Positions 27,035 to 34,698 of a stretch of DNA of 64,000 nt are shown here, piece by piece; position 1 is the stretch's first letter, and each line of letters begins with the position of its first letter. A program made the position numbers and the translations under genes. Origin of the DNA: Chitinophaga horti (lineage in GTDB: Bacteria > Bacteroidota > Bacteroidia > Chitinophagales > Chitinophagaceae). The DNA is taken from assembly GCF_022867795.2 (NCBI RefSeq), contig NZ_CP107006.1, positions 248,001-312,000 of the forward strand, in the 5' to 3' direction. The notes below the pieces were generated by a model. It ran no database searches, was not told where the DNA came from, and worked only from the letters and a program-made list of their open reading frames with translations.

Positions 27035-27067
27035 AAAAAAAGAACCCCCGGTGAAAACCGGGGGCCA
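27035..27067 (-). terminator. Terminator after glutamine synthetase
   Basis: Minus strand: CCCCCGGT/ACCGGGGG stem with GAAA-type loop (TTTC on this strand) and a run of seven T. Confidence 0.9.
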
Positions 27068-27095
27068 TCATACACCAAAACAATCTTACGGTTTT

Positions 27096-29291
27096 TTATC
27101 GCAAGAAAAGCAGCTCTCTGTATTTGGGCAGTGCCCAGATCTTGTCATCTACCAGGAATTCGAGTTTGTCTGCGTGGTAGCGGATCGTATCAAAGTATGC
27201 TTCTTTGATTTTCTCACAGTAATCGATCGCTTTCTCACGGCTATCGGACAATTTGTTCGCAACTTTGCGAGCCTCGATCATCGCCTGCACGTTTTCGCTG
27301 ATGACGTTGATATGTTCAGAAATTTTTTCGGCAATTTGTTTCTGTGCTTTGTAAGCGCTTTCAGGGAAGCCGGCAGTCTTCATACCATTGATGTTAGACA
27401 GCAGGGTGTTCAGGTAAGAAATAGCGCAAGGCAGAATAGTGTTGGTTGCCAGATCACCGATTACACGGGCTTCGATCTGTACTTTTTTCACGTAGTCTTC
27501 CAGCAGGATTTCGTAACGTGCGTGCAGTTCTTTCTCGTTGTAAACGCCTGTTTCGATGAACAGTTTAGTGTTCTTTTCGGTAACGTAAGCATCCAGTGCG
27601 CGAGGCGTGGTTTTTACGTTAGGCAAACCTCTTTTTTCAGCTTCAGCAGCCCACTCGTCGCTGTAACCGTCGCCTTCGAAGAGGATCTTCTCAGAATCAA
27701 CGATGTATTTGCGGAGGGTTTGCATGATAGCGATTTCTTTCTTCTCGCCTTTTTCGATCAGACCGTCAACTTCAGTTTTGAAGTTAGCGAGTGTTTTCGC
27801 CATGATGGTGTTCATCACGGTCATAGCAGAAGCACAGTTAGCAGAAGAACCTACCGCGCGGAACTCGAACTTGTTACCAGTGAAGGCGAACGGAGAAGTA
27901 CGGTTACGGTCGGTATTGTCCAGCAACAGTTCCGGAATATGACGGTGCAGGTCCAGTTTCAGGATCGCTTCGTCTTGTTCGTCGAATTTGTTGTTTACAC
28001 GGGTTTTAACGGCTTCCAGTACTTCAGCGAGGTATTTACCTACGAATACGGAGATGATTGCAGGAGGCGCTTCGTTTGCACCAAGACGGAAGTCGTTGCT
28101 TGGAGACGCGATAGCAGCGCGCATCAGGTCGTTATAGTCGTGTACGGCTTTGATCGTGTTCACAAAGAAAGTGAGGAACATCAGGTTGGTCTTAGGCGTT
28201 TTGCCAGGAGCCAGCAGGTTCACACCAGTATCTGTAGCAAGGCTCCAGTTGTTGTGTTTACCTGAACCGTTGATGCCTGCGAATGGTTTTTCGTGCAGCA
28301 ATACGCGCAGTTTGTGGCGTTTGCCCACTTTAGCCATTACGTCCATCAGCAGGGAGTTGTGGTCAACTGCGATGTTTACTTCTTCGAAGATAGGCGCACA
28401 CTCGAACTGAGCAGGAGCCACCTCATTGTGACGGGTCCTCAAAGGAATACCCAGTTTGTAAGACTCTTCTTCGAAATCGCGCATGAAAGCGTAAGCACGC
28501 TCAGGAATGGCACCGAAGTAGTGGTCTTCCAACTGCTGGCCTTTCGCAGGAGCGTGGCCAACTACGGTACGACCGCACATTACCAGGTCAGGACGGGCGT
28601 TAGCCAGACCTTCGTCTACCAGGAAGTACTCTTGCTCCCAACCGAGAGTAGCAGTTACTTTGGAAACGTTTTTATCGAAATAGTTACAAACGTCTACTGC
28701 AGATTTATCCAATGCAGCCAGTGCTTTCAGCAGGGGCGCTTTGTAATCCAGTGATTCGCCTGTATAAGCTACGAAGATGGTAGGGATGCAAAGGGTTTTA
28801 CCAGCACCTTGCTCGATGATGAAAGCAGGAGAGGATGGGTCCCAGGCAGTGTAGCCACGAGCTTCGAAAGTAGCACGGATGCCACCGTTCGGGAAGCTGG
28901 AAGCATCAGGCTCCTGTTGAACCAGTGCATCGCCGTCAAAAGTTTCGATGGAAGTACCATCGCTTTTCAGGGTAAAGAAGGAGTCATGTTTTTCAGCTGT
29001 GGTGCCGGTCAGGGGTTGGAACCAGTGTGTATAGTGGGTTACACCTTTTTTCATAGCCCAGGATTTCATACCTGATGAAATCTGTTCCGCCATCTTGCGC
29101 TCGATCTTAGTGCCAGCTTTAATGGAGTTCATCAGGCTTTTGTAAGCCTCATCGCTCAGGTGCTCGCGCATTGTTCTGCCCGAAAACACATTACTACCGA
29201 AAACATCTGTGATCTTACCGTTGAGTTCTGGTTTGATTTTTACATCCACGCCGGTTAAGCCTTCCAGCGCAGTAAAACGTAAAGATTGCAT
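27096..29291 (-). CDS. glnN: Glutamine synthetase type III
   Basis: 731 residues, the long GSIII class typical of Bacteroidota, not the 440-470 residue GSI. N-terminal DVFGSNVFSGRTMREHLSDE is the GSIII signature; the catalytic region has HNEVAPAQFE, NGSGKHNNWSL (ATP and glutamate binding) and FRLGANEAPPAIISVFVGKYL. Makes glutamine from glutamate, ammonia and ATP; dodecameric, cytoplasmic. It lies divergent from purL, which consumes glutamine. No consensus promoter box recognised upstream. Confidence 0.96.
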   Translation of the reverse strand: MQSLRFTALEGLTGVDVKIKPELNGKITDVFGSNVFSGRTMREHLSDEAYKSLMNSIKAGTKIERKMAEQISSGMKSWAMKKGVTHYTHWFQPLTGTTAEKHDSFFTLKSDGTSIETFDGDALVQQEPDASSFPNGGIRATFEARGYTAWDPSSPAFIIEQGAGKTLCIPTIFVAYTGESLDYKAPLLKALAALDKSAVDVCNYFDKNVSKVTATLGWEQEYFLVDEGLANARPDLVMCGRTVVGHAPAKGQQLEDHYFGAIPERAYAFMRDFEEESYKLGIPLRTRHNEVAPAQFECAPIFEEVNIAVDHNSLLMDVMAKVGKRHKLRVLLHEKPFAGINGSGKHNNWSLATDTGVNLLAPGKTPKTNLMFLTFFVNTIKAVHDYNDLMRAAIASPSNDFRLGANEAPPAIISVFVGKYLAEVLEAVKTRVNNKFDEQDEAILKLDLHRHIPELLLDNTDRNRTSPFAFTGNKFEFRAVGSSANCASAMTVMNTIMAKTLANFKTEVDGLIEKGEKKEIAIMQTLRKYIVDSEKILFEGDGYSDEWAAEAEKRGLPNVKTTPRALDAYVTEKNTKLFIETGVYNEKELHARYEILLEDYVKKVQIEARVIGDLATNTILPCAISYLNTLLSNINGMKTAGFPESAYKAQKQIAEKISEHINVISENVQAMIEARKVANKLSDSREKAIDYCEKIKEAYFDTIRYHADKLEFLVDDKIWALPKYRELLFLR

Positions 29292-29628
29292 GCTGTGAAT
29301 AATTTTCTACAAAAAAACACTTCTTATCCTGAAAATGCAAGAATTAAACTTTTTTTAACCGAAATATTGCATTTCGATGGTAAAACCCTGCCTTTTTTGA
29401 AATTTGGCCAAAAAAGCGAGGAGTGTGTTCCTCAAAACTGATATATTAAAAATATCATAATCCGTATATGGAACATTTGATTTTCAACGCTTTCTGAAAG
29501 TGTTGAAAATCGGGCGGTATCGGCAGATCTGGCATAGCAAAATGTGGTGTCGCCGTAAATCGTTTGTTTCTTGTCTATTGATATAAAAGCATGTAGATTT
29601 GCATCTTCTTTTAAAATCGTATACATAC
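29292..29628. other. Divergent spacer glnN/purL with an inverted repeat
   Basis: 337 bp. Contains GATTTTCAAC (29479-29488) and GTTGAAAATC (29502-29511), a perfect 10-bp inverted repeat about 85 bp upstream of the purL promoter, and the purL promoter itself. The repeat is placed like an operator for either gene. Confidence 0.6.
29571..29601 (+). promoter_or_regulatory. purL promoter
   Basis: TTG (29571-29573), 20 bp, TAGATTTG (29594-29601). Start near 29607, 22 nt before ATG 29629. Confidence 0.8.
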
Positions 29629-31854
29629 ATGCAAACCACTACCGTAGAAACGGCTGAACAGCTGGGACTTACCGCAGATGAATTTGAGAGAATAAAATCC
29701 GTTTTAGGCCGTACGCCCAATTTCACAGAACTGAGCATGTACTCTGTAATGTGGAGTGAACACTGTAGCTACAAAAACTCGATTGTCTGGTTAAAAACGC
29801 TGCCTCGCGAAGGTAGCCGCCTGCTGGTGAAAGCCGGTGAGGAAAACGCAGGCCTGGTAGATATTGGCGATGGTTATGCCGTTGTATTTAAGATCGAATC
29901 ACATAATCACCCCTCCGCTATTGAGCCCTTCCAGGGCGCAGCTACCGGCGTAGGTGGTATTCACCGCGATATTTTCACCATGGGCGCACGCCCCATCGCA
30001 ACGCTGAACTCTCTGCGTTTTGGTAACATAAAAGATAAGAAAACCCAGCACCTCGTTAAAGGTGTGGTAGACGGCATCAGCCATTACGGTAACTGCTTCG
30101 GTGTGCCGACTGTAGGGGGAGAAGTTTACTTCGAAGACTGTTACAGCACTAATCCACTGGTAAACGCGATGAGCGTAGGTATCGTAAAAGTGGGTCAAAC
30201 TGTTTCCGCTACTTCTTACGGTGAAGGTAACCCCGTGTTTATCGTGGGTTCCGCTACCGGTAAAGATGGTATCGGCGGTGCGTCTTTCGCTTCTGCCGAC
30301 ATTACAGAAGAAAGCGCGCAGGACCTGCCGGCCGTACAGGTAGGCGATCCGTTCCAGGAAAAGAAACTGCTGGAAGCTTGTCTCGAAATCATTCCTACCG
30401 GCGCATTGATCGGTATGCAGGATATGGGCGCTGCCGGTATCACCTGCTCCACCGCAGAAATGAGCGCTAAAGGCGAACATGGTATGATTATCCACCTGGA
30501 TAAAGTGCCTACCCGCCAGGAAAATATGAAAGGCTGGGAAATGCTGCTGAGCGAAAGCCAGGAGCGTATGCTGATCGTATTGAAGAAAGGCCGCGAAGAA
30601 GAAGTGCTGCGCATCTTCGACAAGTGGGACCTGCACTGCGTACAGATCGGTGAAGTAACGAAAGAGCCAAGACTGAAGTTCTATATGAATGGCGAACTGG
30701 AAGCTGATGTACCTGCTGAAAGTATGGTGCTCGGCGGCGGTGCGCCTCAGTACCACAGGGCTTACGTGGAGCCTCAGTACTTCGAAAAAATCAAAGCGTT
30801 CGATATCCAGAATATCGAGGACGTACAGGATGCGAAAGCAACTGCCGAAAGGATCATACAGCTGCCAAACATCGCATCTAAACGTTGGGTATATACGCAG
30901 TACGACAGCATGGTGGGTACTGCTAATGCTTCTACGAACGCGCCAAGCGATGCTGCTATCAGCGTGATCAAAGGCACTAGGAAGGCGCTGGCGATGACGA
31001 CCGACTGTAACAGCCGCTACGTATTTGCAGATCCGCAGAAAGGCGGTCAGATCGCGGTGGCAGAAGCTGCCCGTAACATTGTATGTTCCGGTGGCGAACC
31101 TGTAGCGATCACCAACTGTCTTAACTTCGGCAACCCTTACGATCCGGAAGTATATTTCCAGTTCGTACACGCGCTGAAAGGCATGGGTGAGGCCTGCCGT
31201 AAGTTCGATACCCCGGTTACCGGCGGTAACGTAAGCTTCTACAACCAGTCGCCTGACGGCCCTGTATATCCAACGCCAACCATTGGTATGGTGGGTGTGC
31301 TGGACTTCAACGACCGCATGACGCTCGACTTCAAAAACGACGGCGACCTTATTTACCTGGTTGGCCGTTCTTACAACGATATTAACAGCTCCGAATACCT
31401 GCATAAAATAAAAGGTGTAGAGTTCAGTCCTGCACCGCACTTCCACCTTGAGGAAGAGCACCAGCTGCAGCAGGCGATCGCGAAACTGGTCAAAGGCAAC
31501 CTGATTCAGTCTGCCCACGACGTGAGCGAAGGCGGCCTGTTCACCACATTGCTCGAAAGTGCTATGCACCGCGGTTTCGGTTTCGAACTGAAAACGAATG
31601 AGCATTTCCGCAAAGACGCATACTTGTTCGGCGAATCTCAAAGCCGCGTGGTAGTAACCGTTAACCCGGCCGACCGCGAGAAATTTGAGGCGCTGCTGCA
31701 TGGACTGGTAGACGCATCTGAGCATAGCGTACGCTACGAGAAGATCGGTGCCGTAAAAGGCAGCAACGTGGTGGTAAACGGCGAAAGCTGGGGTACTACC
31801 GAAGACTGGAAGAAGAAATACGACACTGCGATCGAACAACACCTCGAGCACTAG
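29629..31854 (+). CDS. purL: Phosphoribosylformylglycinamidine synthase subunit PurL
   Basis: 741 residues from ATG 29629 (MQTTTVETAEQLGLTADEFE); an in-frame extension to 29599 overlaps the promoter. This is the small PurL form, which needs PurS and PurQ. Motifs: MWSEHCSYKNS (about 39-49), KIESHNHPSAIEPFQGAATGVGGIHRD (ATP/FGAR site), second AIRS-like domain with VSEGGLFTTLLES. Fourth step of purine synthesis: FGAR plus glutamine to FGAM. purQ and purS are not adjacent. Confidence 0.96.
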   Translation: MQTTTVETAEQLGLTADEFERIKSVLGRTPNFTELSMYSVMWSEHCSYKNSIVWLKTLPREGSRLLVKAGEENAGLVDIGDGYAVVFKIESHNHPSAIEPFQGAATGVGGIHRDIFTMGARPIATLNSLRFGNIKDKKTQHLVKGVVDGISHYGNCFGVPTVGGEVYFEDCYSTNPLVNAMSVGIVKVGQTVSATSYGEGNPVFIVGSATGKDGIGGASFASADITEESAQDLPAVQVGDPFQEKKLLEACLEIIPTGALIGMQDMGAAGITCSTAEMSAKGEHGMIIHLDKVPTRQENMKGWEMLLSESQERMLIVLKKGREEEVLRIFDKWDLHCVQIGEVTKEPRLKFYMNGELEADVPAESMVLGGGAPQYHRAYVEPQYFEKIKAFDIQNIEDVQDAKATAERIIQLPNIASKRWVYTQYDSMVGTANASTNAPSDAAISVIKGTRKALAMTTDCNSRYVFADPQKGGQIAVAEAARNIVCSGGEPVAITNCLNFGNPYDPEVYFQFVHALKGMGEACRKFDTPVTGGNVSFYNQSPDGPVYPTPTIGMVGVLDFNDRMTLDFKNDGDLIYLVGRSYNDINSSEYLHKIKGVEFSPAPHFHLEEEHQLQQAIAKLVKGNLIQSAHDVSEGGLFTTLLESAMHRGFGFELKTNEHFRKDAYLFGESQSRVVVTVNPADREKFEALLHGLVDASEHSVRYEKIGAVKGSNVVVNGESWGTTEDWKKKYDTAIEQHLEH

Positions 31855-31875
31855 TCTGTTCATCCGATATTGAGC

Positions 31876-31910
31876 AAAGGGGCCGGTCTTACCGGCCCTT
31901 TTGTTGTTTT
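31876..31910 (+). terminator. Terminator after purL
   Basis: AAAGGGGCCGGT/ACCGGCCCTTTT stem and TTGTTGTTTT tail. Confidence 0.85.
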
Positions 31911-31943
31911 AGGCCGCCATCATTCAGCGCAACGCAGATTAGC

Positions 31944-32360
31944 CGTAATTAAGCCTGCTCCTCCTCCGACATAGAAGAAATGCCGCCTTTTTTAATTGAT
32001 GCCCGTTTCCCTTGGCCTGCTATTGATCGCCGTAATTAAGCCTGCTCTTCCTCCGACATAGAAGAAATGCCGCCTTTTTTAATTGATGGCCGTTTCCCTT
32101 GGCCTGCTATTTATCTTCGTAATTGAGCCTGCTGTTTAACCGCAATAGAGGAAATGTGGCCTTTGTTAATTGATGCCCGTTTCCCTTGGCCTGCTATTGA
32201 TCGTCGTAATTGAGCCTGCTGTTTAACCGCAATAGAGCAAATGTGGCCTTTGTTAATTGATGCCCGTCCGCATGACCGGCTATTGATCGTTGTATTCAAG
32301 GCTGCCCCTCATTTGATAAGAGAAATGCCGCCTTCGCCAATTGATCCCCGTTTCACTTAA
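31944..32360. repeat. 87-bp tandem repeat, nearly five copies
   Basis: Units begin at 31944, 32031, 32118, 32205 and 32291 (periods 87, 87, 87, 86), each starting CGTAATTRAGCCTGCT-like and containing AATTGATGCCCGTTTCCC. Copies 1-2 and copies 3-4 form two subfamilies (for example CCTCCGACATAG versus TTTAACCGCAATAG), so the array grew by duplication of pairs. The period is a multiple of three but stops interrupt most frames; I read it as non-coding. Confidence 0.9.
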
Positions 32361-32518
32361 ATATTATCATCTTTTTCGCATTACCCATAACATCCATTTG
32401 TACCCCCTTTGAACCATTTGTGTTATACATTCCTTAACATTTGACACTGCTTTTTACCCGCATCAGCTCCCTTAAAACGTCTTTTTTTGTTAATCGCAAC
32501 TAACATTTAGCATGGCGC

Positions 32519-32760
32519 ATGTGCATAACGCCGAAGAAACCGCTAAAAATGACGTAAACTCTTGTGTAGATGGGGTTTACAGGGGTTATGCACAGTGTGT
32601 TAATAACGTGTTTTGTTCAAAAAATAGGTGGAAAACACAGGCGTTTTTAGTCATTTTCGAATCAAACATACCTTATTGTGTAAGACGTTAAGAATCGCTT
32701 AACAACTTATTAACAAAATACCACGTTAGTGTTATTGATATAAGGGGGAAGTGATCTATT
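32519..32760. other. AT-rich region with inverted DnaA-box-like 9-mers
   Basis: TGTGCATAA (32520-32528) and TTATGCACA (32586-32594) are the same DnaA-box-like sequence (TTATnCACA) in opposite orientation, 57 bp apart. Weaker relatives (TGTGTTATA, GGTGGAAAA) and AT-rich stretches surround them. Could be a replication origin or another DnaA-binding site; not shown by sequence alone. Confidence 0.35.
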
Positions 32761-32764
32761 TTTG
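32735..32764 (+). promoter_or_regulatory. Promoter of the non-coding unit
   Basis: TTG (32735-32737), 19 bp, TATTTTTG (32757-32764). Textbook spacing, but no long ORF follows. Confidence 0.75.
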
Positions 32765-32923
32765 AATAGAGCGAGAGAGACAAGTGCAGATCGAAGATGT
32801 AGGGATTCGGAGGGTTGAAATTTCCAATCAGAAATACATAGAAGATATTTATACATTATTAATGGGGTACTAGTATCCCGGCTTTCTATGAAGACCTATA
32901 TTATTAAGTTATTATAAGAGTTT

Positions 32924-33020
32924 ACCATGTCCTAATGAACGACGTTTCGACCATGTCCTAATATGAAAGATGTTTACCATGTCCTACTGAAAAGTAACGA
33001 GTACCAATCCTAATGAGAAA
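32924..33020 (+). repeat. Four 26-27 bp spaced direct repeats
   Basis: ACCATGTCCTA is exact at 32924, 32950 and 32976, and degenerate (ACCAATCCTAATGA) at 33003. Spacing 26, 26, 27 bp, that is about 2.5 helical turns, as in iterons. Confidence 0.85.
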
Positions 33021-33056
33021 CTAGTATTACACCTAGTGAAAGAACGATTTGTTTGC

Positions 33057-33086
33057 CAGGGCTGAATTTATTCAGCCCTTTTTTTA
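33057..33086 (+). terminator. Terminator without an upstream protein gene
   Basis: GGGCTGAA/TTCAGCCC stem, loop TTTA, run of seven T. The nearest plus-strand CDS (purL) has its own terminator 1.2 kb upstream. Confidence 0.88.
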
Positions 33087-33266
33087 TGCGTTAAACCGAA
33101 GGCGTGGGATACAATGTTCCGCTTCACGGATCTTAAATGAGCCGTTAAGGGCGAGCGCTCGTTGCCTCACCAGCATTCGGTCGTCACGGGGCTTTGTATC
33201 GATCATATCGGCGCTTAGTCAGCCGCCAAATGCTTCGTTGCCAGGGGCAACACGCTTCATCATTCG
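33087..33266. other. Gene-free spacer
   Basis: About 180 bp of balanced composition between two terminators; nothing recognised. Confidence 0.5.
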
Positions 33267-33300
33267 CAATAAAAAAGGGAAAGCTTTCGCTTCCCCTTCT
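33267..33300 (-). terminator. Terminator after the alpha-oxoamine synthase gene
   Basis: Minus strand: AAGGGGAAGC/GCTTTCCCTT stem (loop GAAA) and TTTTTT tail. Confidence 0.85.
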
Positions 33301-33320
33301 CTATATCTGTAAAATATGAC

Positions 33321-34568
33321 TTACACCATTGGAATTTCGGCCACCTGGTAAGCTTTAGCGTCTAGTTTCTTCTTGGTTTCGCTGAAAGCATTCAGGGTTT
33401 CTTCAATATCCTGGTCGGTATGGGTAGCCGTCGGAATAATGCGGTAGATGATCTGTCCTTTCGGGATTACCGGGTAAACCACGATAGAACAGAAGATGTT
33501 GTAGTTCTCACGCAGGTCCAGGCACATAGCAGTAGCCTCAGGAATATCACCTTTCAGGTAAATCGGTGTAACCGGGGAGTCGGTGTGACCGATGTCAAAA
33601 CCTCTGTCGCGCAGACCCTGCTGGATCTTGCCAACGTTTTCCCACAGTTTCGCTTTCAGTTCCGGACGGTTGCGCAGCATTTCCAGGCGTTTAAGGTTGC
33701 CCAGTACCAGCGGCATCGGCAGTGATTTAGCGAAGATCTGCGAACGCATGTTGTAGCGCAGGTAGTTAATAATGCCTTTGTCGCCGCTGATGAAGGCGCC
33801 GATAGAAGCCATAGATTTAGCGAAAGTAGAGAAATACAGGTCGATCTCGTCCTGCACGCCCTGCGCTTCGCCGGTACCTGCACCGGTTTCACCCATAGTA
33901 CCGAAGCCGTGTGCATCGTCTACCAGCAGGCGGAATTCGTAGTCTTTTTTCAATGCAACGATCTCTTTCAGTTTACCCTGGTCGCCGCCCATGCCGAATA
34001 CGCCTTCGGTAATAACGAGGATGCCACCATTGTTACCATTCTCTTTAATACGCTCTGTAGCACGTTTCAGCTGTTTTTCGCAATCAGCTACGTCGTTGTG
34101 TTTGTACACATAACGGTGACCGGGGTGTAAACGCAGGCCATCGATGATACAAGCGTGGCTTTCTGCATCATAAACAATAATATCGTGACGGCCGCAAAGT
34201 GAGTCGATAGCGCTCATAATGCCCTGGTAACCAAAGTTCACCAATACCGTATCTTCTTTCTTTTCGAACTCGGAAAGTTCTCTTTCCAGCTGCTCGTGGT
34301 AGTTAGAGTTACCACTCATCATGCGGGCGCCCATTGGGTAACCCATACCAAACTCCTGCGCCGCCTTAGCGTCTACTTCACGTATTTCAGGATGGTTGGC
34401 CAGGCCAAGGTAGTTGTTCAGGCTCCATACTATTTTCTCCTTCCCCCGGAATTTCATACGATTCCCGATTTCGCCCTCCAGCTTGGGAAATGCGAAGTAT
34501 CCATGTGCTCTGTCCGAGTGTTGGCCGATAGGACCGAGATTTCTAGTGAGTTTCTCGAATATATCCAT
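33321..34568 (-). CDS. Alpha-oxoamine synthase family enzyme (serine palmitoyltransferase/KBL/cysteate acyltransferase type)
   Basis: 415 residues, MDIFEKLTRNLGPIGQHSDRA. PLP fold type I acyl-CoA:amino acid C-acyltransferase: NNYLGLANHP near residue 51, GARMMSGNSNYHEQLE, DAESHACIIDG (His138 stacks on PLP), DDAHGFGTMG (Asp218) and Schiff-base lysine in STFAKSMASIG (Lys251). The family includes serine palmitoyltransferase, 2-amino-3-ketobutyrate ligase, BioF and the cysteate acyltransferase of sulfonolipid synthesis. Length and lone position favour a sphingolipid or sulfonolipid role over biotin, but sequence alone does not settle it. A comA gene is 6 kb away. Confidence 0.85.
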   Translation of the reverse strand: MDIFEKLTRNLGPIGQHSDRAHGYFAFPKLEGEIGNRMKFRGKEKIVWSLNNYLGLANHPEIREVDAKAAQEFGMGYPMGARMMSGNSNYHEQLERELSEFEKKEDTVLVNFGYQGIMSAIDSLCGRHDIIVYDAESHACIIDGLRLHPGHRYVYKHNDVADCEKQLKRATERIKENGNNGGILVITEGVFGMGGDQGKLKEIVALKKDYEFRLLVDDAHGFGTMGETGAGTGEAQGVQDEIDLYFSTFAKSMASIGAFISGDKGIINYLRYNMRSQIFAKSLPMPLVLGNLKRLEMLRNRPELKAKLWENVGKIQQGLRDRGFDIGHTDSPVTPIYLKGDIPEATAMCLDLRENYNIFCSIVVYPVIPKGQIIYRIIPTATHTDQDIEETLNAFSETKKKLDAKAYQVAEIPMV

Positions 34569-34608
34569 GATGTTAAATAATTTTTAATTGAATATGATCA
34601 ACTAGATA

Positions 34609-34616
34609 CAAAGGTA
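34609..34616 (-). promoter_or_regulatory. Alpha-oxoamine synthase promoter -7 box
   Basis: Minus-strand TACCTTTG, 40 bp before the ATG at 34568, back to back with the pafA promoter. Confidence 0.7.
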
Positions 34617-34624
34617 TTAAAATA

Positions 34625-34653
34625 TTGTTTTTTGTAAACTTAGGTTACTTTTG
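34625..34653 (+). promoter_or_regulatory. PafA-like phosphatase promoter
   Basis: TTG (34625-34627), 18 bp, TACTTTTG (34646-34653). Places the mRNA start near 34660 and supports ATG 34699. Confidence 0.75.
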
Positions 34654-34698
34654 TTTGATAAACCTTTTTTAAAAAAGCAGTCATTTTTATCGGTAATC

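Larger units (their letters stand above)
32771..33088 (+). ncRNA. Candidate non-coding RNA of about 315 nt
   Basis: Bounded by the consensus promoter at 32735-32764 and an intrinsic terminator at 33057-33086, with no ORF longer than a few dozen codons between. It contains four spaced copies of ACCATGTCCTAATGA-like sequence (32924, 32950, 32976, 33003) and small hairpins (for example GGGGTACTAGTATCCC near 32865-32880). It could be a regulatory RNA whose repeats bind a protein or pair with targets. No known family recognised; a very short ORF MKTYIIKLL starts at 32888. Confidence 0.5.

Noticed and set aside
29899..31863. A 654-codon open frame opposite purL, and similar long frames opposite mdh (20453-21385), glnN (27030-28265) and rpoA (2195-3064)
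   Set aside because: They are mirror images of strongly supported genes; their amino-acid make-up is that of antisense reading and no family motifs appear.
32111..32299. 62-residue minus-strand frame within the 87-bp repeats
   Set aside because: It spans only two copies; the other copies have stops in the same frame, and there is no promoter box.
31944..33020. Repeats as a CRISPR array
   Set aside because: The 87-bp units are contiguous without unique spacers, and the 26-bp repeats have only an 11-bp conserved core; no cas gene is present.
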